Assembly: GCA_021324235.1 (NCBI GenBank)
Contig: JAJPJM010000182.1
Coordinates: forward strand, 1 to 33,692
Reading direction: 5' to 3'
From: Verrucomicrobiota bacterium
GTDB taxonomy: Bacteria > Verrucomicrobiota > Verrucomicrobiia > Limisphaerales > UBA11358
Length of the DNA stretch: 33,692 bases
The notes below the pieces were generated by a model. That model saw only the letters and a program-made list of their open reading frames with translations, was not told the origin of the DNA and did no database searches. The position numbers and the translations under genes were made by a program. How positions within the stretch are numbered: position 1 is the stretch's first letter; each line of letters starts with the position of its first letter. Shown here piece by piece: positions 1-5,697 of this stretch.

Positions 1-13
1 CGTTTCATTCAGA

Positions 14-41
14 GTTCGGTGTTCGATGTTCGATGTTCGAT
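14..41. repeat. Tandem 7-bp array (GTTCGAT units)
   Basis: Four consecutive 7-base units, the first GTTCGGT and the next three exactly GTTCGAT, lie just downstream of the ubiX stop codon. The array may extend beyond the window edge. It is one of several 7-bp-period arrays in the window, each with a different unit sequence. Bases 1-58 hold no gene that I can support. Confidence 0.85.
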
Positions 42-58
42 GTTTCGCGTTTTTCATC

Positions 59-616
59 TCATTCTTTTTCTTCCGACCAGCGCGGGACCAGCTTATGCGG
101 CAGGCACAGATGGTCCAGCACCCGCGCCACCACCGTGTCCACGACTTCCTGGACGGTCTTTGGGTTCGAGTAAAAGCCCGGGTTCGCCGGCAGAATGGTC
201 GCGCCCGCCAGCAACAGCAGTTCCATGTTCCGCACGTGGACGAGGCTCAACGGCGTTTCGCGCGGGACGAGAATCAGCTTGCGTTTTTCCTTCAGCACCA
301 CGTCGGCGGCGCGCAGCAGGACGTCCTCGCTGTAACCGTGTGCGATCCGGCCCATCGTGCCCATGGTGCAGGGGATGACGACCATGGCGTCGGGCGGGTT
401 CGAACCGCTGGCGAACGGCGCGTTCATGCTTTTCAAGTTGTGCAATTTCGTCCCGGAGTGAAGTTTCAGTCCGTCCGGTAATTCCTCCGCGATGACCTGT
501 TGCGCGTAATTGCTGAGCACGACATGGATTTCGTGCGCGTGCGGGTCGAGGTTGTCGAGCAGGCGTTGCGCGTAAAGCGCTCCGCTGGCCCCGGTGATGG
601 CGACGAGAATCTTCAA
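59..616 (-). CDS. ubiX: UbiX-family flavin prenyltransferase
   Basis: UbiX joins dimethylallyl phosphate to FMN, making the prenylated flavin used by UbiD-type decarboxylases in ubiquinone or aromatic-acid metabolism; it is cytoplasmic. The N-terminal ITGASGALYAQRLL matches the FMN-binding loop of the family. SMNAPFASGS, the CTMGTMGRIAHG segment and LVPRETPLS follow in family order, and a PANPGFY motif lies near the end. I chose a TTG start at 616, giving 185 residues, because the family begins directly before the ITGASG strand and AGGAAG sits just upstream of the TTG. A longer reading to 676 only adds an unrelated leader. No ubiD partner lies in the window. The gene is divergent from the amidase gene, across a repeat-filled spacer. 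Confidence 0.93.
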   Translation of the reverse strand: MKILVAITGASGALYAQRLLDNLDPHAHEIHVVLSNYAQQVIAEELPDGLKLHSGTKLHNLKSMNAPFASGSNPPDAMVVIPCTMGTMGRIAHGYSEDVLLRAADVVLKEKRKLILVPRETPLSLVHVRNMELLLLAGATILPANPGFYSNPKTVQEVVDTVVARVLDHLCLPHKLVPRWSEEKE

Positions 617-680
617 AATGCTTCCTATGTTTGGCCGATTATCGCCGAATGATTTCCAACCGGCAAGGCTGCACAACCTT

Positions 681-750
681 TCGTAATCTTGGTCGTAATC
701 TTAATCATAATCTCCGGATTACGAGCAGGATTACGATCACGATTAAGATT
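681..750. repeat. Head-to-head 12-bp-period arrays forming an inverted repeat
   Basis: The right half (717-750) contains units starting GATTACGA or GATTAAGA about every 12 bases. The left half (681-712) is the same kind of array reversed, with TAATC at the matching spacing. The halves meet at a 4-base centre and could fold into a long imperfect hairpin. The element fills most of the 181-bp spacer between the divergent ubiX and amidase genes, so it lies in the presumed leader or promoter zone of both. No clear -35/-10 pair was seen in the spacer. Confidence 0.8.
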
Positions 751-797
751 TATTTGAAACAGCTTGAGTCGGCTTTTTCATTGCGCACAATAGCCGT

Positions 798-2015
798 GTG
801 TTCAAATTCGCCGGGATCATTTCGGTCGTGATGTTTTTTTGTGTTGCCGGGACGGCCCGGCCGGCCGCCGCTGGCAAATTGCCATCGTTGACCTGGGTCA
901 ACACCAACGTCATTCGCAACCCGTTCGGGCCGCAGCCCGTCAGGCTGATGACGCCGGTCGCTCCGCCAAGTGCGCCGTCCGTCCCGGCGGAGGAATGGCA
1001 GCCGCCCGCAGCCCCGCGGCCGGCAGCCGTCAAGCCCGCGACGACTTGGGTTTCCCTGGATAATTGGGCGGAGCAACATGGTGTCGGCAAGCCGCACCTG
1101 TTATCAAACCAGCCGGTCACCACCTACGCGGTTGGTTCTTCCAACGGTGTCATGGTCCTGGCCATCGGCAGCCGGGAAGCGACCTGGAACGGAATTGAAG
1201 TTCACCTTGGCTTCGGACCACAGATCATTGACGGCCAGATTTTCGTGTATGGACCCGACGTACAGAAAAATCTGGAACCGCTGCTCTGTGACCCGCCGCT
1301 GGCCCTGCCGCCGACCAATGGGATCATCGTCATTGATCCGGGCCACGGCGGCATGAACAGCGGCACGCACAGCATCCTGGATGGGCGGTTTGAGAAGGAA
1401 TTCACGCTGGATTGGGCGCTGCGACTGGCGCCTTTGCTCGCGCAGGAAGGCTGGCAGGTCTTCCTCACGCATACGAGTGACGTGGACGATTCGCTGTCCA
1501 ATCGCGTCGCGTTCGCCGAGGCGCATCACGCCAATTTGTTCATGAGCCTGCATTTCAATTCGCTCGCCCCGGACAAAATTCCGTCGGGGATTGAAACCTA
1601 TTGTGTCACGCCGACGGGCATGCCTTCGACCTTGACGCGCGGTTACGGTGATTATTGGTCTGACAATTTTCCGAACAACGCCTTCGACGTTCAGAACCTG
1701 CAGTTGGCCGTCCGGTTGCAAGGCGCGCTGCTGCGTGCCACCGGGATGGAAGATCGCGGCGTCTGCCGGGCGCGTTTTATCGGTGTGCTGCACGGGCAAC
1801 ACCGTCCGGCGGTGCTCATCGAGGCGGGCTTTTTGTCCAATCCCGGGGATGCGCGGCAGATTGAAACTCCGGCGTTCCGGCAGAAACTGGCCCAAGCGGT
1901 CGCGGACGCATTGCGACCAGAGTCGGAGGCCGGAGGTCAGAAGCCGGAAAACGGAAGTCAGAAGACAGAAACCGGAATGCCGGGGCCGGGCACGAACAAG
2001 CTTTCGTGGCCGTAA
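798..2015 (+). CDS. N-acetylmuramoyl-L-alanine amidase (Amidase_3), exported
   Basis: This is a predicted zinc amidase that cleaves the amide bond between N-acetylmuramic acid and L-alanine in peptidoglycan, acting in the periplasm. The GTG start gives a typical signal peptide (hydrophobic residues 4-17, then a small-residue region ending near PAAA). Residues about 45-160 resemble a copper-amine-oxidase-like N-terminal stalk domain (WVSLDNWAEQHG). The catalytic domain follows: IVIDPGHGG near residue 178 with the first zinc histidine, EKEF about 20 residues later with the glutamate ligand, SLHFN near 252 with the second histidine, and LIEAGFLSNPGDA near 339 with the catalytic glutamate. The domain should end near QAVADALR. 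The last 30 or so residues (P, E, G, K and T rich) are encoded by a 7-bp repeat array and look like an acquired tail. Confidence 0.92.
   Translation: MFKFAGIISVVMFFCVAGTARPAAAGKLPSLTWVNTNVIRNPFGPQPVRLMTPVAPPSAPSVPAEEWQPPAAPRPAAVKPATTWVSLDNWAEQHGVGKPHLLSNQPVTTYAVGSSNGVMVLAIGSREATWNGIEVHLGFGPQIIDGQIFVYGPDVQKNLEPLLCDPPLALPPTNGIIVIDPGHGGMNSGTHSILDGRFEKEFTLDWALRLAPLLAQEGWQVFLTHTSDVDDSLSNRVAFAEAHHANLFMSLHFNSLAPDKIPSGIETYCVTPTGMPSTLTRGYGDYWSDNFPNNAFDVQNLQLAVRLQGALLRATGMEDRGVCRARFIGVLHGQHRPAVLIEAGFLSNPGDARQIETPAFRQKLAQAVADALRPESEAGGQKPENGSQKTETGMPGPGTNKLSWP
1921..1976 (+). repeat. 7-bp array inside the amidase 3' end
   Basis: Eight consecutive 7-base units fit the consensus AGNCRGA, with deviations confined to unit positions 1-3. 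They are translated as part of the amidase C-terminal tail. Because 7 is not a multiple of 3, the repeat does not give a simple peptide repeat. This is the array type seen in intergenic spaces of this window, here extending into a coding sequence past the end of the catalytic domain. Confidence 0.85.
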
Positions 2016-2047
2016 ATCTTCACTGAACCATCCGAATTGCCGCCAGG

Positions 2048-2127
2048 TTTTGGACTACGGCAGCCCCCCGCCGCTTTTCTTAGGTTCAGTGGGTGTAAAA
2101 GCGCCAGAGGGCTGGCGCAGTCCAAGA
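2048..2127. repeat. 80-bp imperfect palindromic element
   Basis: Two 31-bp arms (2048-2078 and 2097-2127) are inverted copies with six mismatches by eye, around an 18-base centre. The outer ends are TTTTGGACT and AGTCCAAGA; the inner ends are CGCTTTT and AAAAGCG. A separate perfect 9-bp inverted pair, CACTGAACC (2021-2029) and GGTTCAGTG (2083-2091), links the amidase stop region to the element's centre. It may act as a hairpin after the amidase gene, or be a small non-autonomous mobile element. No flanking target duplication was recognised. Nothing else is supported between 2016 and 2219. Confidence 0.75.
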
Positions 2128-2219
2128 CGCCGCTGCGTTGGCGCAGGTGCTTCGTGAAATTAGAACTGCAACCACCCCTTCGTAAAACCACATCCGTCTG
2201 ACGGTTAGATGAAATACTC

Positions 2220-2271
2220 ATCAAACCCGCGAGGAGACTGCGTAATATAGCAGCCTATCCTCTTGTTAGGC
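2220..2271 (-). other. attC-like site (integron cassette recombination site)
   Basis: On the minus strand, seven bases after the stop codon of the 80-residue gene, comes GCCTAAC (an RYYYAAC box). Then follows a self-complementary core (GAGGA/TCCTC and CTGC/GCAG with unpaired bases on one side), ending about 50 bases later at GTTTGAT, one base off the GTTRRRY box. R box, imperfect hairpin and R box is the layout of a short attC site. In the presumed circular cassette the GCCTAAC would pair perfectly with the TTAGGC that begins this cassette. Inferred by eye; no covariance model was run. Confidence 0.5.
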
Positions 2272-2275
2272 GTAA

Positions 2276-2518
2276 TCATTTGGAAACATCTCTTTTTGTG
2301 CCCGGCAGCTTGCCCAATAAACCTAAAACCAAAGAGATGCCGATTCCAACCCAAGGCAGCAGCCCAAAAGCAATATAGACAACGGTCATGGCAGCGGAAA
2401 TGTGCCCATCTGTGGTTCGAGGCTTCGGAACCAGAGAAGCAATCGAAAGTCCAATGATAGCCGCCACTACGAATCCGAAGGCCATCCAAATGGATATGAA
2501 AATCACTCTTTTGGCCAT
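2276..2518 (-). CDS. Small two-helix membrane protein, cassette-like gene
   Basis: This 80-residue protein of unknown function has two hydrophobic helices: one at residues about 4-30 (IFISIWMAFGFVVAAIIGLS) and one at about 43-67 (VVYIAFGLLPWVGIGISLVL). It ends in a basic tail with the motif KLPGTKR. It should sit in the cytoplasmic membrane. The ATG at 2518 lies 14 bases after a GTTAGGC box, and the stop lies just before another attC-like site, so the gene fills its unit almost exactly, as integron cassette genes do. Local DNA is visibly more AT-rich than the flanking genes, which suggests transfer. No promoter or clear Shine-Dalgarno sequence is seen. I do not recognise a named family. Confidence 0.65.
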   Translation of the reverse strand: MAKRVIFISIWMAFGFVVAAIIGLSIASLVPKPRTTDGHISAAMTVVYIAFGLLPWVGIGISLVLGLLGKLPGTKRDVSK

Positions 2519-2531
2519 ACGTCACTATTAC

Positions 2532-2549
2532 GCCTAACAGATATTAGGC
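2532..2549 (-). other. Reduced attC-like junction between two cassette-like genes
   Basis: An 18-bp hairpin sequence with GCCTAAC and ATTAGGC arms around AGAT (plus strand) separates the two small genes. It keeps the outer R-box sequences of an attC site but lacks the usual 40-100 bases between them. On the minus strand it reads ATCTG followed by TTAGGC, the same ten or so bases as at the upstream boundary of the neighbouring unit. It may be a deleted attC, or simply a short hairpin. Confidence 0.4.
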
Positions 2550-2552
2550 AGA

Positions 2553-2924
2553 TTATTTTGCGTCATAAATTTTGTACCACCATCCGGTATTCGAGGGCTG
2601 CAAAAGCACAATTTTGCGGCCGAGATTGCTCTCCATCAGAACGGCAGAATAGTAAACCGACTCCGCTCCCTTCTGCCGGCTATGAACTCTCCGCGCCTCC
2701 AAAATCTTGAAACTAGTGATCCGGTCGTCTTGGAATGTCCCGCGCCTCGACAGGGCAGCGACAACTTGCTCTGGTGATGCATTGGAAGTCAAATCAACTG
2801 GCTGACACAAATAGCTGGCAACGTCCTCAAACGGAACTTGGGTCATCAGACGGTCGATGGGGTCACTGTGCGAGCAACCTAAAAGAGCAACCATCGCCGC
2901 CATTGCCAAAAATGATGTTCTCAT
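2553..2924 (-). CDS. Small predicted lipoprotein, cassette-like gene
   Basis: This 123-residue protein begins with a lipoprotein signal: MRTSF, a hydrophobic stretch, and a lipobox ending in LLGC with Cys at residue 16, followed by SHSDP. The mature part has no motif I recognise and ends in the aromatic-rich GWWYKIYDAK. It would be lipid-anchored in the periplasm or outer membrane. It is flanked by attC-like sequences: GTTAGGC lies about 16 bases upstream of its ATG and a reduced site follows its stop. It points the same way as the next small gene, as expected in a cassette array. Its base composition is less GC-rich than that of the polysaccharide or housekeeping genes. Function unknown. Confidence 0.7.
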   Translation of the reverse strand: MRTSFLAMAAMVALLGCSHSDPIDRLMTQVPFEDVASYLCQPVDLTSNASPEQVVAALSRRGTFQDDRITSFKILEARRVHSRQKGAESVYYSAVLMESNLGRKIVLLQPSNTGWWYKIYDAK

Positions 2925-2939
2925 GCGAAAGGCGAATCT

Positions 2940-3057
2940 GCCTAACAGATAATGGGGGGCTGTGTTTGCGGCCTATCCTTGGCCGAGATCAGCCTATCCA
3001 GTTTCTCGGTTTTGACCTTATTTTGCATTTAACTTTCTGCCCCACAAACTGTTGAAA
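2940..3057 (-). other. Long attC-like site
   Basis: On the minus strand the region ends in GTTAGGC (2946-2940), a perfect GTTRRRY box. Its far end, TTTCAACAG (3057-3049), is an imperfect partner of that box. Inside the boxes lie GTGGGGCAG and the facing CAGCCCCCC arm. The centre can form further hairpins, for example CCGAGA (2983-2988) with TCTCGG (3004-3009), and GGCC...GGCC at 2970-2984. The total of about 118 bp is within the known attC size range. The rest of the 2925-3099 gap shows no gene. Confidence 0.5.
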
Positions 3058-3099
3058 CAAGTTTTACTGCTCGTTATCCGCGGGCAAAGACGGCAGGTT

Positions 3100-3654
3100 T
3101 CAAGTGCTGCATTTTATGCCTTCCTGCGCCAGCAGGGTACGCTTCCAATCCAGTCCGACGGAAAAGCCGCCGAGTTTTTTGTTGGCGGCGAGCACGCGAT
3201 GGCAGGGAACCAAAACCGGAATCGGGTTCGCCCCGCACGCGCCGCCAACCGCCCGGACGGCCCTGGGTTTGCCAATTTGCCGCGCGATTTCACCGTAGCT
3301 TTTCGTTTCGCCAAGGGAGATTTTCTGTAATGCATTCCAGACGTTTTTCTGAAATTCCGTCCCGGCGGACAGATCGAGCGGCGGCAGTTTTTTCGCTGCT
3401 TGCCCGGCCAGAATGCTTTTCAACGCGGCTTCCGTGGTGCGATGCCAGTCGTGGATTTTATTTGAAACCGGTAGGAGACGACGTGAGGAGTCTCTGACTG
3501 CCGCATCGGTACCTGAACAATTTTGAGACTCGTTACCTCGTCTCCTACTAACAAGGGATGGGAAATCCAGTGCGGCGAGGCCTTTTTCGGAATAATGCGC
3601 GACGAATCGGCCGACGCGCGTAGGAATGGGTAGCTCGATAGAATGATTTTTCAT
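3100..3654 (-). CDS. ogt: Methylated-DNA--protein-cysteine methyltransferase with in-frame insertion
   Basis: This suicide repair enzyme moves the alkyl group from O6-alkylguanine (or O4-alkylthymine) to its own cysteine. The C-terminal domain is intact: FQKNVWNAL, SYGEIARQIG with the helix-turn-helix region, RAVGGACGANPIPVLVPCHRV with acceptor Cys at 151, and the final GG(F/Y)-type loop. The N-terminal domain is interrupted at residues about 36-61 by 26 codons from a palindromic DNA element; without them the protein would be about 158 residues, normal for Ogt-type enzymes. The insertion lies in the linker before the conserved IHDWHRTT helix, so activity may survive. The gene starts 11 bases after the upstream coiled-coil gene and is probably co-transcribed with it. 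Confidence 0.92.
   Translation of the reverse strand: MKNHSIELPIPTRVGRFVAHYSEKGLAALDFPSLVSRRRGNESQNCSGTDAAVRDSSRRLLPVSNKIHDWHRTTEAALKSILAGQAAKKLPPLDLSAGTEFQKNVWNALQKISLGETKSYGEIARQIGKPRAVRAVGGACGANPIPVLVPCHRVLAANKKLGGFSVGLDWKRTLLAQEGIKCST
3471..3548. repeat. 78-bp palindromic element inside ogt
   Basis: Arms of 24 bp (3471-3494 and 3525-3548) are inverted copies with three mismatches; both outer ends read GTAGGAGACGA inward. They surround a 30-base centre. The length is a multiple of three, and on the coding strand it carries no stop, so it adds about 26 residues to the enzyme. No target-site duplication is obvious. No second copy was found in this window. Confidence 0.85.
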
Positions 3655-3665
3655 CGGGACACGGA

Positions 3666-4181
3666 TTAGTGGTTGCGGACAAACAGGGAAATGACGCCCA
3701 GCAGAATCACAAACAACACGACCACCAGCACGATGAACCGGTTTCGGGCCACGCGCTTTTCGTAGCGCAACGGGCGCAATCCCTGGACGCCGCCGGCGGC
3801 CAGGTACGTCACGAGCCGGGGGTTGGAAGTCGTCGGCCGGCGGAAATGCTGGCGGAGGCGATCAAAGAACCCGGGCAAATCGTATTTGCGCACGCCCAGG
3901 TTGTTAAATTGATCGGGCGAGGTGGTTTCGTGGGTGCTTCTCAGCGGTTTGACCTCTTCAAAGACCGGTTCCCGCGAGACGGGGACGGGCGGAACGGGGG
4001 CGCGGGCGACGGTCGCGCCGTGCGGCACAGCGGTGGAGCGCAGACGCGGCACCGGCGTGTGTTGCAACTGGTTGTCGAGCCGCTTGATTTCAGCTTCGAG
4101 CGAAGCGATCTGGTCGTTCAACGAGCGCGCGCGTTCGGAAATCGGATCATTCTTTTTAGGCTTTTTCTTCTCGGACGCCAT
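3666..4181 (-). CDS. Coiled-coil protein with C-terminal membrane anchor
   Basis: I chose the ATG at 4181 (171 residues) because GAAGG precedes it and it lies 17 bases after the stop of the upstream gene. A Lys-rich start (ASEKKKPKKND) leads into a predicted coiled coil at about residues 14-42 (heptad-like ERARSLNDQIASLEAEIKR). A Pro/Val-rich linker and a basic segment near RPLRYEKRVARNR follow. The single C-terminal transmembrane helix (FIVLVVVLFVILLGVISLFV) leaves only a few residues after it. A tail-anchored orientation with the bulk in the cytoplasm is likely. It forms a unit with the next coiled-coil gene and ogt. I do not recognise a named family. Confidence 0.75.
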   Translation of the reverse strand: MASEKKKPKKNDPISERARSLNDQIASLEAEIKRLDNQLQHTPVPRLRSTAVPHGATVARAPVPPVPVSREPVFEEVKPLRSTHETTSPDQFNNLGVRKYDLPGFFDRLRQHFRRPTTSNPRLVTYLAAGGVQGLRPLRYEKRVARNRFIVLVVVLFVILLGVISLFVRNH

Positions 4182-4198
4182 ACAACCTTCAACGGCCT

Positions 4199-4864
4199 TT
4201 AGTGCCGCAACACCAGAATCGCCACCAGCACGCCGAGCGCGCCCAGCGCCACCAGTACCAGCGGCCAGGTCATGGCCAGGCCGAATTTGCACAACTGCCC
4301 GAAACTGGCGTCGGCCAGCGGTGACGCGGCCGCCGTCGGGGCGGTTTCGGTTTGGGGTTTTTCCTTGGCCGGGCCGGACAGGACCGGGACTTTCAGCCGG
4401 GCCGCATTCCATTCCATGCGTGCGTTTTCGATGGTGGTGAGCCCGCGGGTGAGTTCGATGCTGAAATTCTCCTTGGTCCAGACCTCGTCGTGGATGGCCT
4501 GGATTTTTTTGAGCGCGTCGCGGAAATCACCGATGGTTTTGACCATTTGTTCGGCCTCGCGGCGGGTGTTGAACTCGGCTTCCTCAAGCAGACCCAGCCC
4601 GCGGGTTAAATGGTGAATCATCTCCTGCCGGCCGGTCTGGAATTCCGTCTGGCGCCGGCGCAATTCCTCCAGCGAGGCGCGTTCCCGCTCCAAATCCTCC
4701 TGCGCACGCTTCAATTCGACGAGTTTTTGTTGTGCCTCGACCACTTTGCGGTCCACCTCCTCGCGCGTCGGGGGGCGGAGCGGGTCGCTGGCGGCCAGCC
4801 CGGGCGTTTTATGCGCCTGAAAATCGGTGTCCACAAACTCGGTTGCGTCATAATCAGATGCCAT
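4199..4864 (-). CDS. Long coiled-coil protein with C-terminal membrane anchor
   Basis: This 221-residue protein has a long predicted coiled coil at about residues 30-90 (charged repeats such as LVELKRAQEDLERERASLEE), a second helical region (about 85-150) and an Ala/Pro/Thr-rich linker. It ends with a hydrophobic helix (AMTWPLVLVALGALGVLVAIL) and LRH. The architecture matches the downstream gene: helical cytoplasmic part, linker, C-terminal anchor. The two proteins may interact or form a membrane-attached scaffold, but this is inference from shape and co-orientation only. The 107-bp spacer to the divergent GST gene has a TACACT -10-like box but no matching -35. Confidence 0.78.
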   Translation of the reverse strand: MASDYDATEFVDTDFQAHKTPGLAASDPLRPPTREEVDRKVVEAQQKLVELKRAQEDLERERASLEELRRRQTEFQTGRQEMIHHLTRGLGLLEEAEFNTRREAEQMVKTIGDFRDALKKIQAIHDEVWTKENFSIELTRGLTTIENARMEWNAARLKVPVLSGPAKEKPQTETAPTAAASPLADASFGQLCKFGLAMTWPLVLVALGALGVLVAILVLRH

Positions 4865-4971
4865 GGGGCGACTGTAGTCCCGGTCGGCGGAAGTGTAAAG
4901 TGATGTTTGGGCTTGTTATTGCCCCGCCGGGGTTTTAGAGTGCCGTTGTCGGTAAACGTGATGATTTTCAT

Positions 4972-5625
4972 ATGATTGAATTGATTCAGTTTCCGTGGAG
5001 TCCGTTCTGCATCGTGCAACGCCGCATCCTGGAATTTTCCGGCGCACCTTTCAAAATCACCAACATCCCCAGCACCGACCGCTCCTTGGTCTGGAGACTT
5101 ACCAGGGAACGCTACTATGGTGTGCCGATCATCAAGCACGGCAAAAATGTGGTGTTTGAACTCAACGATGATTCGCAGGTCATCGCCAAATATATTGACG
5201 AGGAACTGGCTCTTGGCCTTTTCCCGCCCGAACTCGAAGGGGTTCAATCCATTCTCTGGCGCTACATCGAAAACGAGATTGAAGGCGCCACCTTCCGGTT
5301 AAACGATATTTACTGGAAGGAGCGCATACCGAAAGCCAGGCAGGTCCATTGGCTGCGCCACAAGGAACGTAAATTCGGCCGGGGCTGCATCGACCAGTGG
5401 CGCAAGCAGCAGAACGATTGGCTTAAGTTACTGGAACAGAGGTTATTGCCGTTTGAGGAAATGCTCGCGCATAATTCGTTTTTGCTCGGGGAACAGCCGC
5501 GCTTTGTGGACTTCGATCTGTTCGGGATGCTCGAAAATTTCCTTTATTCCGGCCACTTTGAACTGCCGGCGGCGCATTCACAAGTCAAGGACTGGCACCG
5601 CCGTCTGTCCCGGTTGAAAAGGTAA
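4972..5625 (+). CDS. Glutathione S-transferase family protein
   Basis: This 217-residue protein has a thioredoxin-fold N-terminal domain. It begins IELIQFPWSPFC, where SPFC occupies the place of the CPYC-like active-site motif, followed by YYGVPIIKHG with the cis-proline typical of GSTs and FELNDDSQVIAKYIDEE, the glutathione-binding SNAIL/TRAIL-like turn. The C-terminal half is all-helical, with FVDFDLFGMLENF resembling the conserved N-capping region. The substrate is unknown; it could conjugate glutathione or act as a stringent-starvation-like or chaperone-type GST homologue. It stands alone, with a hairpin-plus-T-run after its stop. Confidence 0.85.
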   Translation: MIELIQFPWSPFCIVQRRILEFSGAPFKITNIPSTDRSLVWRLTRERYYGVPIIKHGKNVVFELNDDSQVIAKYIDEELALGLFPPELEGVQSILWRYIENEIEGATFRLNDIYWKERIPKARQVHWLRHKERKFGRGCIDQWRKQQNDWLKLLEQRLLPFEEMLAHNSFLLGEQPRFVDFDLFGMLENFLYSGHFELPAAHSQVKDWHRRLSRLKR

Positions 5626-5650
5626 AATGGAAAATTCACACCGTTTTTTC

Positions 5651-5668
5651 ACAAGCCGGCTTGTTTTT
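5651..5668 (+). terminator. Probable intrinsic terminator after the GST gene
   Basis: ACAAGCCGGCTTGT is a perfect palindrome that can form a 5-bp stem with a CCGG loop, followed by a run of T. It lies 26 bases after the GST stop and before the phoH-like GTG start. The stem is short, so termination may be partial. Confidence 0.5.
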
Positions 5669-5697
5669 GCCCCGTTAACTTTTATTTTCTGCGCCGA

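Noticed and set aside
397-406. GGTTCGAACC, resembling a tRNA T-arm
   Set aside because: It lies inside the ubiX coding sequence and no cloverleaf can be drawn around it.
4918-4937. CCCCGCCGGGG followed by TTTT, terminator-like
   Set aside because: The stem is only 4-5 bp and it lies between two divergent gene starts, where no upstream transcript should end.
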